Source: Candidatus Micrarchaeota archaeon | Lineage (GTDB): Archaea; Micrarchaeota; Micrarchaeia; Micrarchaeales; Micrarchaeaceae | Reading direction: 5' to 3' | NCBI GenBank assembly: GCA_028866575.1 | Contig: JAGWHU010000003.1 | Span: forward strand, 86,369-150,368 | DNA: 64,000 nt | In this document: piece by piece, positions 17,307-25,262 of the stretch | Layout: every line of letters begins with the position of its first letter | Numbering within the stretch: the first letter of the stretch is position 1 | Notes under the pieces: generated by a model | Told to the model about the DNA's origin: nothing | What the model saw: the letters and a program-made list of their open reading frames with translations, nothing else | The model's database searches: none | Program-made: the position numbers and the translations under genes

Positions 17307-18083
17307 ATGGAGATAGAAATTGATTTCACCAAGTCCGCACAGGAGAACGCGAACGAATACTACAAGAGGTCCAAGAAGCTTGCGCTGAAGAAGGAGGGCG
17401 CGGAGAAGGCTATAGTAGAGCTCCAGGAGAAACTCTCGGCCGCAAGGTCCGACTCATCCAAGAAAAGGCAGGAGCGCCTGGTACTGAAAGTGGTAAAGAG
17501 GGAGTGGTACGAGAAGTTCCACTGGTTCTTCACCAGCAGCGGCATGCTTGCGATAGGCGGAAGGGACGCCCACCAGAACGAGGCGCTGAACTCCAAGCAT
17601 TTCGAGGAGAAGGACCTGTTCTTCCATGCGGATGTCTTCGGGGCCGATGTCGTAATACTCAAGGGCGGGGCAGCCTCAGACAGGCAGGTCAGGGAGGAGG
17701 CCGCGCAGTTCGCCGCATCATATTCAAGCGCATGGAGGGACGGGATGCGCACCGCTGATGTATATGCGATGAGGCGCGAGCAGGTGAGCAAGTCGAGCAG
17801 CAAGGGATCCCTTGGCACAGGGAGCTTCCTTCTCAGCGGGGAGCGCGACTGGTACAGGGGGGTCCAGCTGTCGCTCGTTCTTTTCGTGGAAGGCGAGCGC
17901 ATGCATGCGGTGCCTGAGTTAACATTTAAAAGGCTGGGCAAAGATAAGGTAACGCACGCGAAGGTAACGCAGGGCAACTACAGGAAATCCGAGGCCGCCA
18001 AGAAGATAGCCGCCAAATTGGGCTACATGGACATAGACTCGGTGATGAGGTGCCTTCCTGCAGGGAGCTTCAGGATAGAGTGA
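17307..18083 (+). CDS. NFACT-R domain protein (RqcH/Rqc2 fragment-like)
   Basis: The 258-residue product begins with a coiled coil (about 15-60) and continues into the NFACT-R (DUF814) domain, marked by KFHWFFTSSGMLAIGGRDA and FFHADVFGADVVILKG. Full-length NFACT proteins (Rqc2/RqcH) rescue stalled large subunits by directing tail synthesis. This gene lacks the N-terminal NFACT-N and HhH domains, leaving only coiled coil plus NFACT-R; whether another gene supplies them is not visible. It sits in a likely operon with secE and a PH-like gene. Confidence 0.82.
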   Translation: MEIEIDFTKSAQENANEYYKRSKKLALKKEGAEKAIVELQEKLSAARSDSSKKRQERLVLKVVKREWYEKFHWFFTSSGMLAIGGRDAHQNEALNSKHFEEKDLFFHADVFGADVVILKGGAASDRQVREEAAQFAASYSSAWRDGMRTADVYAMRREQVSKSSSKGSLGTGSFLLSGERDWYRGVQLSLVLFVEGERMHAVPELTFKRLGKDKVTHAKVTQGNYRKSEAAKKIAAKLGYMDIDSVMRCLPAGSFRIE

Positions 18084-18093
18084 TGGTGAATAA

Positions 18094-18471
18094 TTGGCGG
18101 GGAAATTATCCATAAGGAACGACAATCTTGTTTTCGAGGTTGAGGGTATCGACGAGATATTCGCGATAAAGCGCATAATAAAAATTCCGCTGAAGCACGT
18201 GACTTCTGTGTCCTCAAGCAGCATCGGCTGGTTCAAGCCCATACCCTACGTAAAAGTCGGCGGCACCTCCATTCCCGGTATGGTGAGGGACGGCAGGTTC
18301 GTAACCTCAAGGGGCTGGGTGTTCTACGTGATGCACAACCCGGAGAAATGCATATCAATAAGGCTCAACCACGAAATGTACAGGACTGCGATATTCGAGG
18401 TTCCAGACAAGAGGGCCGCGATATCCATGATCGAGAAGGCGATAAGGGCAAGGAAGAAAAGGAGGAAATGA
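18094..18471 (+). CDS. Small PH-like domain protein
   Basis: The 125-residue product reads through a TTG start at 18094, supported by GGTGA four bases upstream. The middle (IKIPLKHVTSVSSSS, GTSIPGMVRDGRFVTSRGWVFYV, KCISIRLNHEMYRTAIFEV) is an all-beta pattern like bacterial PH (bPH) domains. A C-terminal helix with a basic tail (IEKAIRARKKRRK) follows. No membrane segment is seen. It follows the NFACT-R gene by 10 bases. The fold assignment is tentative and the role unknown. Confidence 0.6.
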   Translation: MAGKLSIRNDNLVFEVEGIDEIFAIKRIIKIPLKHVTSVSSSSIGWFKPIPYVKVGGTSIPGMVRDGRFVTSRGWVFYVMHNPEKCISIRLNHEMYRTAIFEVPDKRAAISMIEKAIRARKKRRK

Positions 18472-18502
18472 GAGCAGCCCAAGCTCTGCACAGTTAGCTT
18501 TA

Positions 18503-18588
18503 TGCAGGGAGGGAGATTTGAACTCCCGAACCCGCTAAGGGACAAGGCCCTGAACCTTGCGCGTTTGACCATGCTCCGCGATCCCTGC
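18503..18588 (-). tRNA. tRNA-Leu (anticodon CAG)
   Basis: A class II tRNA of 86 nt on the minus strand. The acceptor strands GCAGGGA/TCCCTGC pair fully with discriminator A. The anticodon stem CAAGG/CCTTG encloses the loop TTCAGGG, giving anticodon CAG with G37. The long variable arm (TCCCTTAGCGGG region) is typical of Leu. The T arm GGGAG-TTCAAAT-CTCCC is canonical. No intron and no encoded CCA. Unlike the Glu and Thr tRNA loci in this window, no 3'-end copies were seen downstream. Confidence 0.95.
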
Positions 18589-18659
18589 GATGAACCTATT
18601 AATATACTTTAACTTTTATATAAAGTTTGGCATTGGTATAATAAACAATCGGTATTTTG

Positions 18660-19988
18660 ATGGCAGGCGATGATAAAAACAAGGTCAGTGTCGCAGTTGC
18701 AACAGCTGTGGGCCTAGGCGCGATAATAGGCGCTGGGATATACGTCCTGAGCGGCACCGCCGTCGCGCTTGCCGGGGCCGACGCGCTGATAGCATTTGTC
18801 ATAGTCGGAATCGTTGCGTTCATAGTCGCCCTGGAGCTGGGGGAGCTCGGCTCGCTCATGCCCTACGTAAAGGGCGCATCCTATTCATATACGTACAACG
18901 CCCTAGGAAGCCAGCTCGGTTTCATAACCGGGATGCTGCGCTACATGGCGCTTGCGACGTCCATATCTGCGATATCGCTCGGGTTCGGATCCTATCTGTC
19001 AAGCTTTCTAGGAATCCCGATAGCTGCATATTCCATACCATTCGCGATAATACTCATAGCTGTCCTATCGCTGGTCAACATGCTCGGCGTCAAGAAGGCG
19101 GCGCAGACGGACTTCGGGCTCGTGATAATAAAGATAACAATACTCCTCATATTCATAGGGTTCGCGATATTCATGGCCGCGACAAGGGTGCACATAGGGC
19201 CGTCCAACTTCAGCTTTGACATATCAAGGGGCGGTGCCGCCGGGATATTCGCCGCAAGCGTTGTGGTGTTCTTCGCGTATTCAGGGTTCCAGTCCATATC
19301 CACGATAACGGACAAGATAAAGAACGGCTCATCCGGTTACGTGAAGGCGATAATAGCCGCGGTGATAATAAGCATAATAGTGTATGCGCTCGTCGTGTTC
19401 GCGCTATTGCTGATGATGCCTGCAGCTTCCTACAAGATAGCAGCTGATCCGCTGTCGTTCGCGCTCAAGAGCACCGGCGCCCCTGTATGGCTGTTCAGCG
19501 TAGTCGACATAGGCGCGCTAGTGGCCACAGCATCGGCAACCATAGCAATGATACTCAGCTCATCGAGGTCGCTGTACCAGATGAGCACCGACAGGCTGCT
19601 TCCGAAATTCCTGAGGAAATACGACAAAAAGAACGACATCGCAACTAACGGCATCATAGTATCCGCAATAATAGGTGTGGCGATGCTCTTCTCAGGCAAC
19701 ATATACATAATCGCCTCGATAGCCAACTTCGGCCTCATGTTCGATTACCTGCTTATAGGGTTCGACGTGATACATTTCAGGAGGATAGGGAGCAATGCTC
19801 CGTTCAAGATGCCGCTGTATCCCTACCTCCCGATCATAGGCATAATAGCGATACTTGTGTTCTTCACCGGAATGCCGAAGATAGCGCTTGTAGTTGGCGT
19901 GATAATGATACTCTCCCTGATAGTCGTGTACTATTCGCTCAGGGAGGCAAGGGAGAAGAAAGTGATAAGGATAAAGCTGTTCGACTAG
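18660..19988 (+). CDS. APC-superfamily amino acid permease
   Basis: The 442-residue product has about 12 membrane helices. Helix 1 carries the substrate-binding break VGLGAIIGAGIYVLSG, characteristic of APC amino acid/polyamine transporters, and EFGSL-like GELGSLMPYVKGASYSY follows in helix 2. It imports or exchanges amino acids; specificity is not predictable. The ATG at 18660 lies downstream of a TATA run (aacttttatataaag, about 18611-18625). It is 12 bases ahead of the YchF-like gene. Confidence 0.88.
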   Translation: MAGDDKNKVSVAVATAVGLGAIIGAGIYVLSGTAVALAGADALIAFVIVGIVAFIVALELGELGSLMPYVKGASYSYTYNALGSQLGFITGMLRYMALATSISAISLGFGSYLSSFLGIPIAAYSIPFAIILIAVLSLVNMLGVKKAAQTDFGLVIIKITILLIFIGFAIFMAATRVHIGPSNFSFDISRGGAAGIFAASVVVFFAYSGFQSISTITDKIKNGSSGYVKAIIAAVIISIIVYALVVFALLLMMPAASYKIAADPLSFALKSTGAPVWLFSVVDIGALVATASATIAMILSSSRSLYQMSTDRLLPKFLRKYDKKNDIATNGIIVSAIIGVAMLFSGNIYIIASIANFGLMFDYLLIGFDVIHFRRIGSNAPFKMPLYPYLPIIGIIAILVFFTGMPKIALVVGVIMILSLIVVYYSLREAREKKVIRIKLFD

Positions 19989-20000
19989 CCAGGTGATCCG

Positions 20001-21173
20001 ATGCTCATAGGAATAGTAGGCGCCCCGAACAAGGGCAAAAGCACGCTGTTTTCCGCGCTCACGCTTAACGACGTGGGCATAGCGGATTACCCGTTCACCA
20101 CAATAGATCCCAACAAGGGGATAACATACGCCACGAGCAAGTGCCCGGAAACTGAGCTAGGGACAAGGTGCGGCGCAAGGAACTCCCTGTGCCAGAACGG
20201 CATAAGGCACATACCTGTTAACGTGGTCGATGTAGCTGGGCTCGTAGAGGGCGCCCACCTAGGCAAGGGCATGGGCAACCAGTTCCTCAACGACCTTGCG
20301 GCCTCCGACGCGCTGATGCTCGTGGTTGATGCGAGCGGCAAAACGGATCCAGGCGGTAACCCGTGCGAGTCGTGCGACGCATCGCCGGAAATAAGAATGG
20401 TCAAGGGGGAGATCGCTGACTGGATTGCATCGATAGTGAAAAGGCACATGCCGCAGATTTCGAGGAGACAGGACGGGATAAATGCGCTTTCCGAGGCGCT
20501 CACCGGTCTGAAGGTCAACAGGGACGAGATAAAATTCGCCATAGAGTCAAACGGTATCGCAGATGCAAGGATTTCATGGAGCGACGAAGACACGAAGAAA
20601 TTCGCCGACAAGCTCCTTGAAATAAGCAAGCCCATGCTGATAGTCGCAAACAAGTGCGACGTAAAGGGCTCGGAGGGGGAGGTAAGCATACTGAAATCGA
20701 GCTTCGGGGAGGCCAATGTGGTCGCAGTTTCAGCCGCGATAGAGCTCGCATTGAGGAAGGCGGAGAAGCAGCACATGATAGAGCGAGCCCCGGGCTCAAA
20801 GGAAATAAAAATACTCAGTCCAAGCATGACAAAGGAGCAAACCGACGCACTGGGCTACATGCAGGACTTCATAAGGAAAAGCGATGCAAGCGCTCAGGGG
20901 CTCGTCAACCACGTCGTGTTCAATCTGCTCGATGACATAGTCGTATATCCCGTAGAGGATGAAAACAAATATACGGACCATTTCGGGAACGTGCTGCCGG
21001 ATGCGCTCCTGATGAGGAAGGGCTCAACCGCCCTGGACCTCGCTGCTAGGATACACACCGACATAGCCAAGAATATGCTGTATGCGGTCGATGCGAGGAG
21101 CAAGATGCGCCTTGGCAAGGACTACGAGCTCAAGCACAACGACGTGATAAGGATAGTCAGCGCTGCAAGATGA
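20001..21173 (+). CDS. YchF/Obg-related GTPase with TGS domain
   Basis: The 390-residue product has a P-loop G domain: G1 is GAPNKGKSTLFSAL, G2 contains PFTTIDPNKG, G3 is DVAGLVEGAHLGKGMG and G4 is ANKCD. An inserted helical coiled domain and a C-terminal TGS domain (about 310-390; YPVEDENKYTDHFG, LDLAARIHTDIAKN) follow. This is the archaeal/eukaryotic branch (DRG/YchF-like NTPBP), which binds ribosomes. An N-terminal Cys cluster (CPETELGTRCGARNSLC) is typical of that archaeal branch. It has an atypical NKCD in place of NKxD but is intact. Confidence 0.9.
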   Translation: MLIGIVGAPNKGKSTLFSALTLNDVGIADYPFTTIDPNKGITYATSKCPETELGTRCGARNSLCQNGIRHIPVNVVDVAGLVEGAHLGKGMGNQFLNDLAASDALMLVVDASGKTDPGGNPCESCDASPEIRMVKGEIADWIASIVKRHMPQISRRQDGINALSEALTGLKVNRDEIKFAIESNGIADARISWSDEDTKKFADKLLEISKPMLIVANKCDVKGSEGEVSILKSSFGEANVVAVSAAIELALRKAEKQHMIERAPGSKEIKILSPSMTKEQTDALGYMQDFIRKSDASAQGLVNHVVFNLLDDIVVYPVEDENKYTDHFGNVLPDALLMRKGSTALDLAARIHTDIAKNMLYAVDARSKMRLGKDYELKHNDVIRIVSAAR

Positions 21174-21695
21174 CTATCCGTGCCTCCTTTCAGCCGAGAG
21201 GATCGCGAATATCGGTATGACTATCATGTTTATCGCGAAGGGTATGACTATGAGGTACTCGGAGAACGTGACCACGCTCAGGTTAGCGAGCACGCCGCCG
21301 TTGGAGAACCTCATCAGTATGTAGATTATGAATATGGATATCGAGTATACCAGCGAGGTGTAAAGCGCGTTCAGGAGCCCCTTGTAGGCGAGCACCTGCG
21401 ACCCCTTGCGTATGTAGCTTACCCTGTCCCCGACCCAAAGCGATATGACCAGCGGCATTACGACTATCCCCGGTATGTATATGAGGTAGTTTGCGAAGTC
21501 CTCCAGTACTCCCTTGAACAGCACGCGTCCGTAGTGGCTTGCAAAAGGCAGTATCACGAGCTGCAGCAAAGCTGCTATTAGGAGAAGGCCTACCCAGAAC
21601 ATCAGCGGGCTCTCGATGCTTATCGTTACCTCTTCATCCTTCCTTTCCTCCTTGTTCTCCGCCTTGTCCTTCCTGTAATAGCTGTCGTAGGCCAC
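21174..21695 (-). CDS. Four-helix membrane protein, unknown
   Basis: The 173-residue product has a charged cytoplasmic N terminus (DSYYRKDKAENKEERKDEE) followed by four hydrophobic segments at about 32-52, 68-88, 108-128 and 140-165. I recognise no family motif; the layout resembles YIP1-type proteins of archaea, but this is weak. It is convergent with the YchF-like gene with no gap. Its upstream region faces that of the Sec61beta gene, so the two share a divergent promoter region (21696-21760). Confidence 0.5.
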   Translation of the reverse strand: MAYDSYYRKDKAENKEERKDEEVTISIESPLMFWVGLLLIAALLQLVILPFASHYGRVLFKGVLEDFANYLIYIPGIVVMPLVISLWVGDRVSYIRKGSQVLAYKGLLNALYTSLVYSISIFIIYILMRFSNGGVLANLSVVTFSEYLIVIPFAINMIVIPIFAILSAERRHG

Positions 21696-21760
21696 CGAAT
21701 CACTTTTCTATATGAGCAGAAAAGATATTAAAGTCTTGCATAAAATAGTATAATGATTTG

Positions 21761-21913
21761 ATGGCAGACTTGTACACGCCCCAAAGCTCCGCGGGCATAC
21801 AGAGCTTCTACGACGCACCGACCAAAGGGCCGAAGGTAAACCCGAAGCTGCTGCTTGCGATAGTCATAATATTCACCATAGCCATACTCGTGGCGGACCA
21901 TTTCCTTTATTGA
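21761..21913 (+). CDS. Preprotein translocase subunit Sec61 beta (SecG)
   Basis: A 50-residue product, MADLYTPQSSAGIQSFYDAP at its start, then a hinge (TKGPKVNPKLLL) and one C-terminal membrane helix (LLAIVIIFTIAILVADHFL). This matches archaeal Sec61beta: a polar N terminus with GI-x-x-F-Y, a conserved Pro before the helix and a very short tail. It is the third, accessory subunit of the SecYE channel. The start is preceded by a TATA-like run (taaaatagtataatg). Confidence 0.88.
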   Translation: MADLYTPQSSAGIQSFYDAPTKGPKVNPKLLLAIVIIFTIAILVADHFLY

Positions 21914-22009
21914 TTCCCGGCCTCAACGCGCAATAACCGTGCGAGGCTCAATGGGTGAAAATCCTACGGCCGGCAGCCCAACGGATGCGATGCAATGCAT
22001 GTGATCCAA

Positions 22010-22729
22010 ATGCGCAAACAGGATATAATATTCCTCAACTCCGTGTTCTTCGTCCTTGGCTTTACTATCGTCTTTTCAATCATCGGCATACTGTTCCAGA
22101 CGATTTTGCTGCATGTGGGGCACACAGCGATGTACGTAGTCAGGGACATAGGCGGCGCGGTGATAATATTCTTCGGGATATTGATGATAGCCTCTACGCG
22201 GTACATAATACCCTTCTTTTCGGCAGAGCATAAAATCAGCGTGAGGAGATTCAGCAACAGCTACCTGACGTCGATAGTATTCGGGATTGCGTTCGCGCTG
22301 GGGTGGACGCCGTGCGTCGGCGCCATACTCGGCTCCATATACGCATTGGCCGCATCATCCCCGGGCCTGAGTTTCCTGCTTCTGCTCGCATACTCCATCG
22401 GGCTAGGAATACCATTCCTTATATTCGGGGCCTTCATATCCAAATTGTCAGGCTTCCTCAAAAGAATACGACTCTTCCTGAAGTACTTCAGCATCATAAG
22501 CGGCCTTTTCCTGATGGCGCTAGGCATCCTCGTAATCACTGGTTATATAGGCCTGATCTCTGTATTCCTTGTGGGTCCAAACGGCCCGATGTCCCTCAGC
22601 AACCAGCTCAATTTCCTGCTCGCGATTGTTGCCGGAGTGCTTACATTCCTTTCCCCGTGCATACTGCCGCTTCTTCCGGCATATTTCTCCTATATGGCAG
22701 GTACAGCATCCGAAACGGTGAGAAAATAA
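22010..22729 (+). CDS. CcdA/DsbD-type thiol electron carrier, apparently circularly permuted
   Basis: The 239-residue membrane protein is clearly CcdA family: VFFVLGFTIVFSIIG, GIAFALGWTPCVGAILGSI and LLAYSIGLGIPFLIFGAF are near-consensus. CcdA moves electrons across the membrane between two helix-borne cysteines. In standard CcdA the first helix holds SPCxLPLLPxY and the fourth TPC. Here TPC comes first (residues 100-102) and FLSPCILPLLPAYFSYMAG forms the last helix (215-217), so the order is swapped. The upstream 21914-22009 encodes no missing helix. I chose the ATG at 22010 after GTGATC; an in-frame ATG lies at 21995. It is coupled to a thioredoxin-like gene. Confidence 0.85.
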   Translation: MRKQDIIFLNSVFFVLGFTIVFSIIGILFQTILLHVGHTAMYVVRDIGGAVIIFFGILMIASTRYIIPFFSAEHKISVRRFSNSYLTSIVFGIAFALGWTPCVGAILGSIYALAASSPGLSFLLLLAYSIGLGIPFLIFGAFISKLSGFLKRIRLFLKYFSIISGLFLMALGILVITGYIGLISVFLVGPNGPMSLSNQLNFLLAIVAGVLTFLSPCILPLLPAYFSYMAGTASETVRK

Positions 22730-23805
22730 AAACCAACATATATGTTATCGTGTTCGGCATCATAGCAGCATTGGTGCTCGTTGCTGCATTCTCAACATTC
22801 GCATTCAACAAAAACCTCGCAAATTCCTCCCCTAAAAACATCTCAGCGGCGAATCTGACAAATTACGGCCCGGCACCGAACCTGCAAGGGATATCCGGCT
22901 GGATAAATTCCGGGCCGATAAACATATCCCAGCTCAAGGGCAAGGTTGTGCTGGTTGATTTCTGGACGTATTCCTGCATAAACTGCATACGCTCCATACC
23001 CCACCTCAACGCATGGTACGGCGCATACGGCGCAAACGGCCTTGTCATAATAGGGGTGCATACCCCTGAGTTCCAGTTCGAGCACAACTACAGCAACGTT
23101 TATTCCGCTGTGCAGAGGTTCGGCGTAAGGTATCCTGTCGCGCTGGACAACAATTATTCCACATGGGACGCATATGGGAACCAGTACTGGCCAGCAGATT
23201 ACCTGATAGACAGGAACGGCAACGTAAGGTACGTCGTTTTCGGAGAGGGCAACTACAACCAGACGGAAGCAGTAATAAGGGAGCTGTTGCAGAATGCGGG
23301 ATACAAGATACAGCAAAACCTCACCAGCGTACCTCTCGGAGTAAACTTCTCGCAGATAGGCACGCCTGAAATATACGTCGGCTATTCCAGGGCCAGGGCG
23401 CCGATAGGAAACGGCCAGGGATTCGCCCCGAACAGGACCGTGAACTATTCATTCACGGCCATATCGAAGAACAACACGGTGTACTTTTCGGGTAACTGGT
23501 ACAATGCGCCGGACTCCATGATTGCAGGAGGGAACGGCTCAAAGGTATTCCTGGTCTACTATGCAAAGAAACTGAATATAGTCGCTGATGGAAATTCGTC
23601 CACGATGATAGGCGTAAAGGTGGACGGCAGCAGCGAGCAGCAGGATTACCTCGGTGCGGACGTGCATTTATCGAACGGCACGGCAATCGCAGCGGTAAAC
23701 TCGTCAAGGCTTTACAACATTGTATCAGCGCCATCGGCAGGATGGCACACGATTGAAATAGACGCAAGCAAGGGATTCAGGCTGTACACGTTCACGTTCG
23801 GCTAG
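22726..23805 (+). CDS. Membrane-anchored TlpA/DipZ-like thioredoxin, ATA start
   Basis: The 359-residue product starts with a signal anchor (KTNIYVIVFGIIAALVLVAAF). A TlpA-like thioredoxin domain follows with redox site CINC (Cys84, Cys87; VDFWTYSCINCIRSIP), as in DipZ. The C-terminal ~150 residues form a beta-sandwich (IYVGYSRARAPIGNG to the end) also seen in DipZ-type proteins. It should reduce disulfides outside the membrane with electrons from the CcdA encoded upstream. No ATG/GTG/TTG precedes the anchor; an ATA at 22726-22728 overlaps the ccdA stop as ATAA and sits 3 nt after GGTGAG. GTG at 22750 would remove the basic head of the anchor. Confidence 0.85.
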   Translation: MKTNIYVIVFGIIAALVLVAAFSTFAFNKNLANSSPKNISAANLTNYGPAPNLQGISGWINSGPINISQLKGKVVLVDFWTYSCINCIRSIPHLNAWYGAYGANGLVIIGVHTPEFQFEHNYSNVYSAVQRFGVRYPVALDNNYSTWDAYGNQYWPADYLIDRNGNVRYVVFGEGNYNQTEAVIRELLQNAGYKIQQNLTSVPLGVNFSQIGTPEIYVGYSRARAPIGNGQGFAPNRTVNYSFTAISKNNTVYFSGNWYNAPDSMIAGGNGSKVFLVYYAKKLNIVADGNSSTMIGVKVDGSSEQQDYLGADVHLSNGTAIAAVNSSRLYNIVSAPSAGWHTIEIDASKGFRLYTFTFG

Positions 23806-24695
23806 GCCGCCCTGAAAACGTCCTTCCTTACCTCAGTCACGTCACCGCTCTCCGACAGGACGTAGAGTATGGTCCTTACCCCGTCCTCTTCAAGGCCGAC
23901 GCTCTTGGCTATCTCCTCTATGTCCACGCTCCTCTGCTCTATCAGCTTCAGTATCTTCGGCGCATTCTTGTTTATGAAGCCGCGCAGGCCTATGTAGAAC
24001 TTCTTGTTGAAGGCCCTGGTTCCTAGGATGAGCCCCTGCCTTATGCTGTCCTCCAAAGAGGCGGAAACTATCGCTGCCTCGGCCTCGTTCCCAAGGACTA
24101 CAAAGCCCTTTGACTCCAGCGTCTCTATGTAAACGTCGTTGTCGCCGCCTATTTTCTGCTCCCATGCCTTTGGCTGCCTGGAGGAAAGCTGCGGCCTCGC
24201 TTTCTGCACCTGCTGCGAAGCGGCAGGCTGCTGCTCCTGCTTCTTCCTGTACAAAAACGCATCGTAGACGCTCTTCTGTATGCTGTACCTTACTTCCTTC
24301 TCGCTCCCTTTCCTGAACGGCACCACTATGCTCCTGTTTATCAGTGCCTGCAATGTCTCCTTTTCGGAGCTGTTGAGCATCGGCGCGACCTTTACGCTCG
24401 TCCTGTCGTTGTATTTCAGCGTGTCAAGCTTCTTGAGCACCGCAAGCTCCTGCGGCTCAAGATGCGCGGCCCTTCCAGTGCTTCGCGGCACATAGGCCTT
24501 TCCCGCAGGCTTCGCCTCGTCCGGAGTGTTCTTGGAAAGCAGCTTTACGATGTCCATCTTCTTTGCTACCAGGAACGTGCTCTCGCCGTATTTCAGGAAA
24601 TCAAGGTCGTCGCCGTCCTTTATGCCAAGCGAATCTATCACGTCATACGGTATCGATACGACAAGCTTGTTGTTCGTCTTGTATACCTTTGGAAT
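23802..24695 (-). CDS. AbrB/SpoVT-domain regulator with C-terminal helical domains, ATT start
   Basis: Residues 2-48 (PKVYKTNNKLVVSIPYDVID, LGIKDGDDLDF) are an AbrB/SpoVT swapped-hairpin DNA-binding domain. The remaining ~250 residues include a winged-helix-like region (about 75-120), a Gln/Ala-rich linker and a C-terminal helix-turn-helix (VDIEEIAKSVGLEEDGVRTI). A GTG at 24641 would cut the AbrB fold in half. The frame back to its stop contains no ATG/GTG/TTG before KVYK; an ATT (24693-24695) lies 3 nt after GGTGGT, so I use it. It converges on the TlpA-like gene with a 4-base overlap. A TATA box is at about 24736-24748. Confidence 0.78.
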   Translation of the reverse strand: MPKVYKTNNKLVVSIPYDVIDSLGIKDGDDLDFLKYGESTFLVAKKMDIVKLLSKNTPDEAKPAGKAYVPRSTGRAAHLEPQELAVLKKLDTLKYNDRTSVKVAPMLNSSEKETLQALINRSIVVPFRKGSEKEVRYSIQKSVYDAFLYRKKQEQQPAASQQVQKARPQLSSRQPKAWEQKIGGDNDVYIETLESKGFVVLGNEAEAAIVSASLEDSIRQGLILGTRAFNKKFYIGLRGFINKNAPKILKLIEQRSVDIEEIAKSVGLEEDGVRTILYVLSESGDVTEVRKDVFRAA

Positions 24696-24810
24696 CTTAC
24701 CACCACACTAAAGCCAATAAATAAGTATTGCCAGTTATATTTATAGAATAGAAAGCTTAAAATGGTTTGGAATAGCCAAAGGCTGAAGCAACGATACTTA
24801 TGCTGATGGG

Positions 24811-25260
24811 ATGATTTCCGTGGCGCTAAAAATAAGGAATATGCGGAAAAGCGACATAAACGCAGTATATAAAATGGCCGTAAAGGCAAGGGAGCTGCAG
24901 TCTTCCTCGCTTGGCAGGTGGTACCCGAAGATTGCATTGAATGTGTGGCTCAAATCAAAGGGCGACGACCTGCTGCTCGTTGCGGAAGAAAACAGGAAAG
25001 TCGTTGGATTTCTCCTGTGCTACGTGCACTACAAGCGCTGGTCGCTGCTTGACAGCATGGTTGTGGATCCTATGCACAGGAGGAAGGGCATAGCGACAGC
25101 ATTGATAAACGGCGCAAGCAAAAGGCTGAAGAAACTCGGGGTGGTGTATGCACAGGGCCTTGTGCGCACAAACAACAGCAGGACATTGAAGATGATGAAG
25201 AAACTCGGGTTCAATAGGGGGTACGACTTCTATATAGTCGATAAAGTATTCTATGGGTAA
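24811..25260 (+). CDS. GNAT acetyltransferase, RimI-like
   Basis: The 149-residue product has the GNAT fold. Motif A is VVDPMHRRKGIATALINGA (acetyl-CoA pyrophosphate loop RRKGIA), and motif B follows as VRTNNSRTLKMMKKLGF. RimI-like enzymes acetylate protein N termini. It starts with ATG at 24811 and ends 2 bases before argS, so the two form an operon. Confidence 0.85.
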   Translation: MISVALKIRNMRKSDINAVYKMAVKARELQSSSLGRWYPKIALNVWLKSKGDDLLLVAEENRKVVGFLLCYVHYKRWSLLDSMVVDPMHRRKGIATALINGASKRLKKLGVVYAQGLVRTNNSRTLKMMKKLGFNRGYDFYIVDKVFYG

Positions 25261-25262
25261 GC

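Noticed and set aside
18472..18502. Possible tRNA-Leu 3'-end copies downstream of that tRNA
   Set aside because: Searched because of the Glu and Thr loci; none seen and the neighbouring genes have normal composition.
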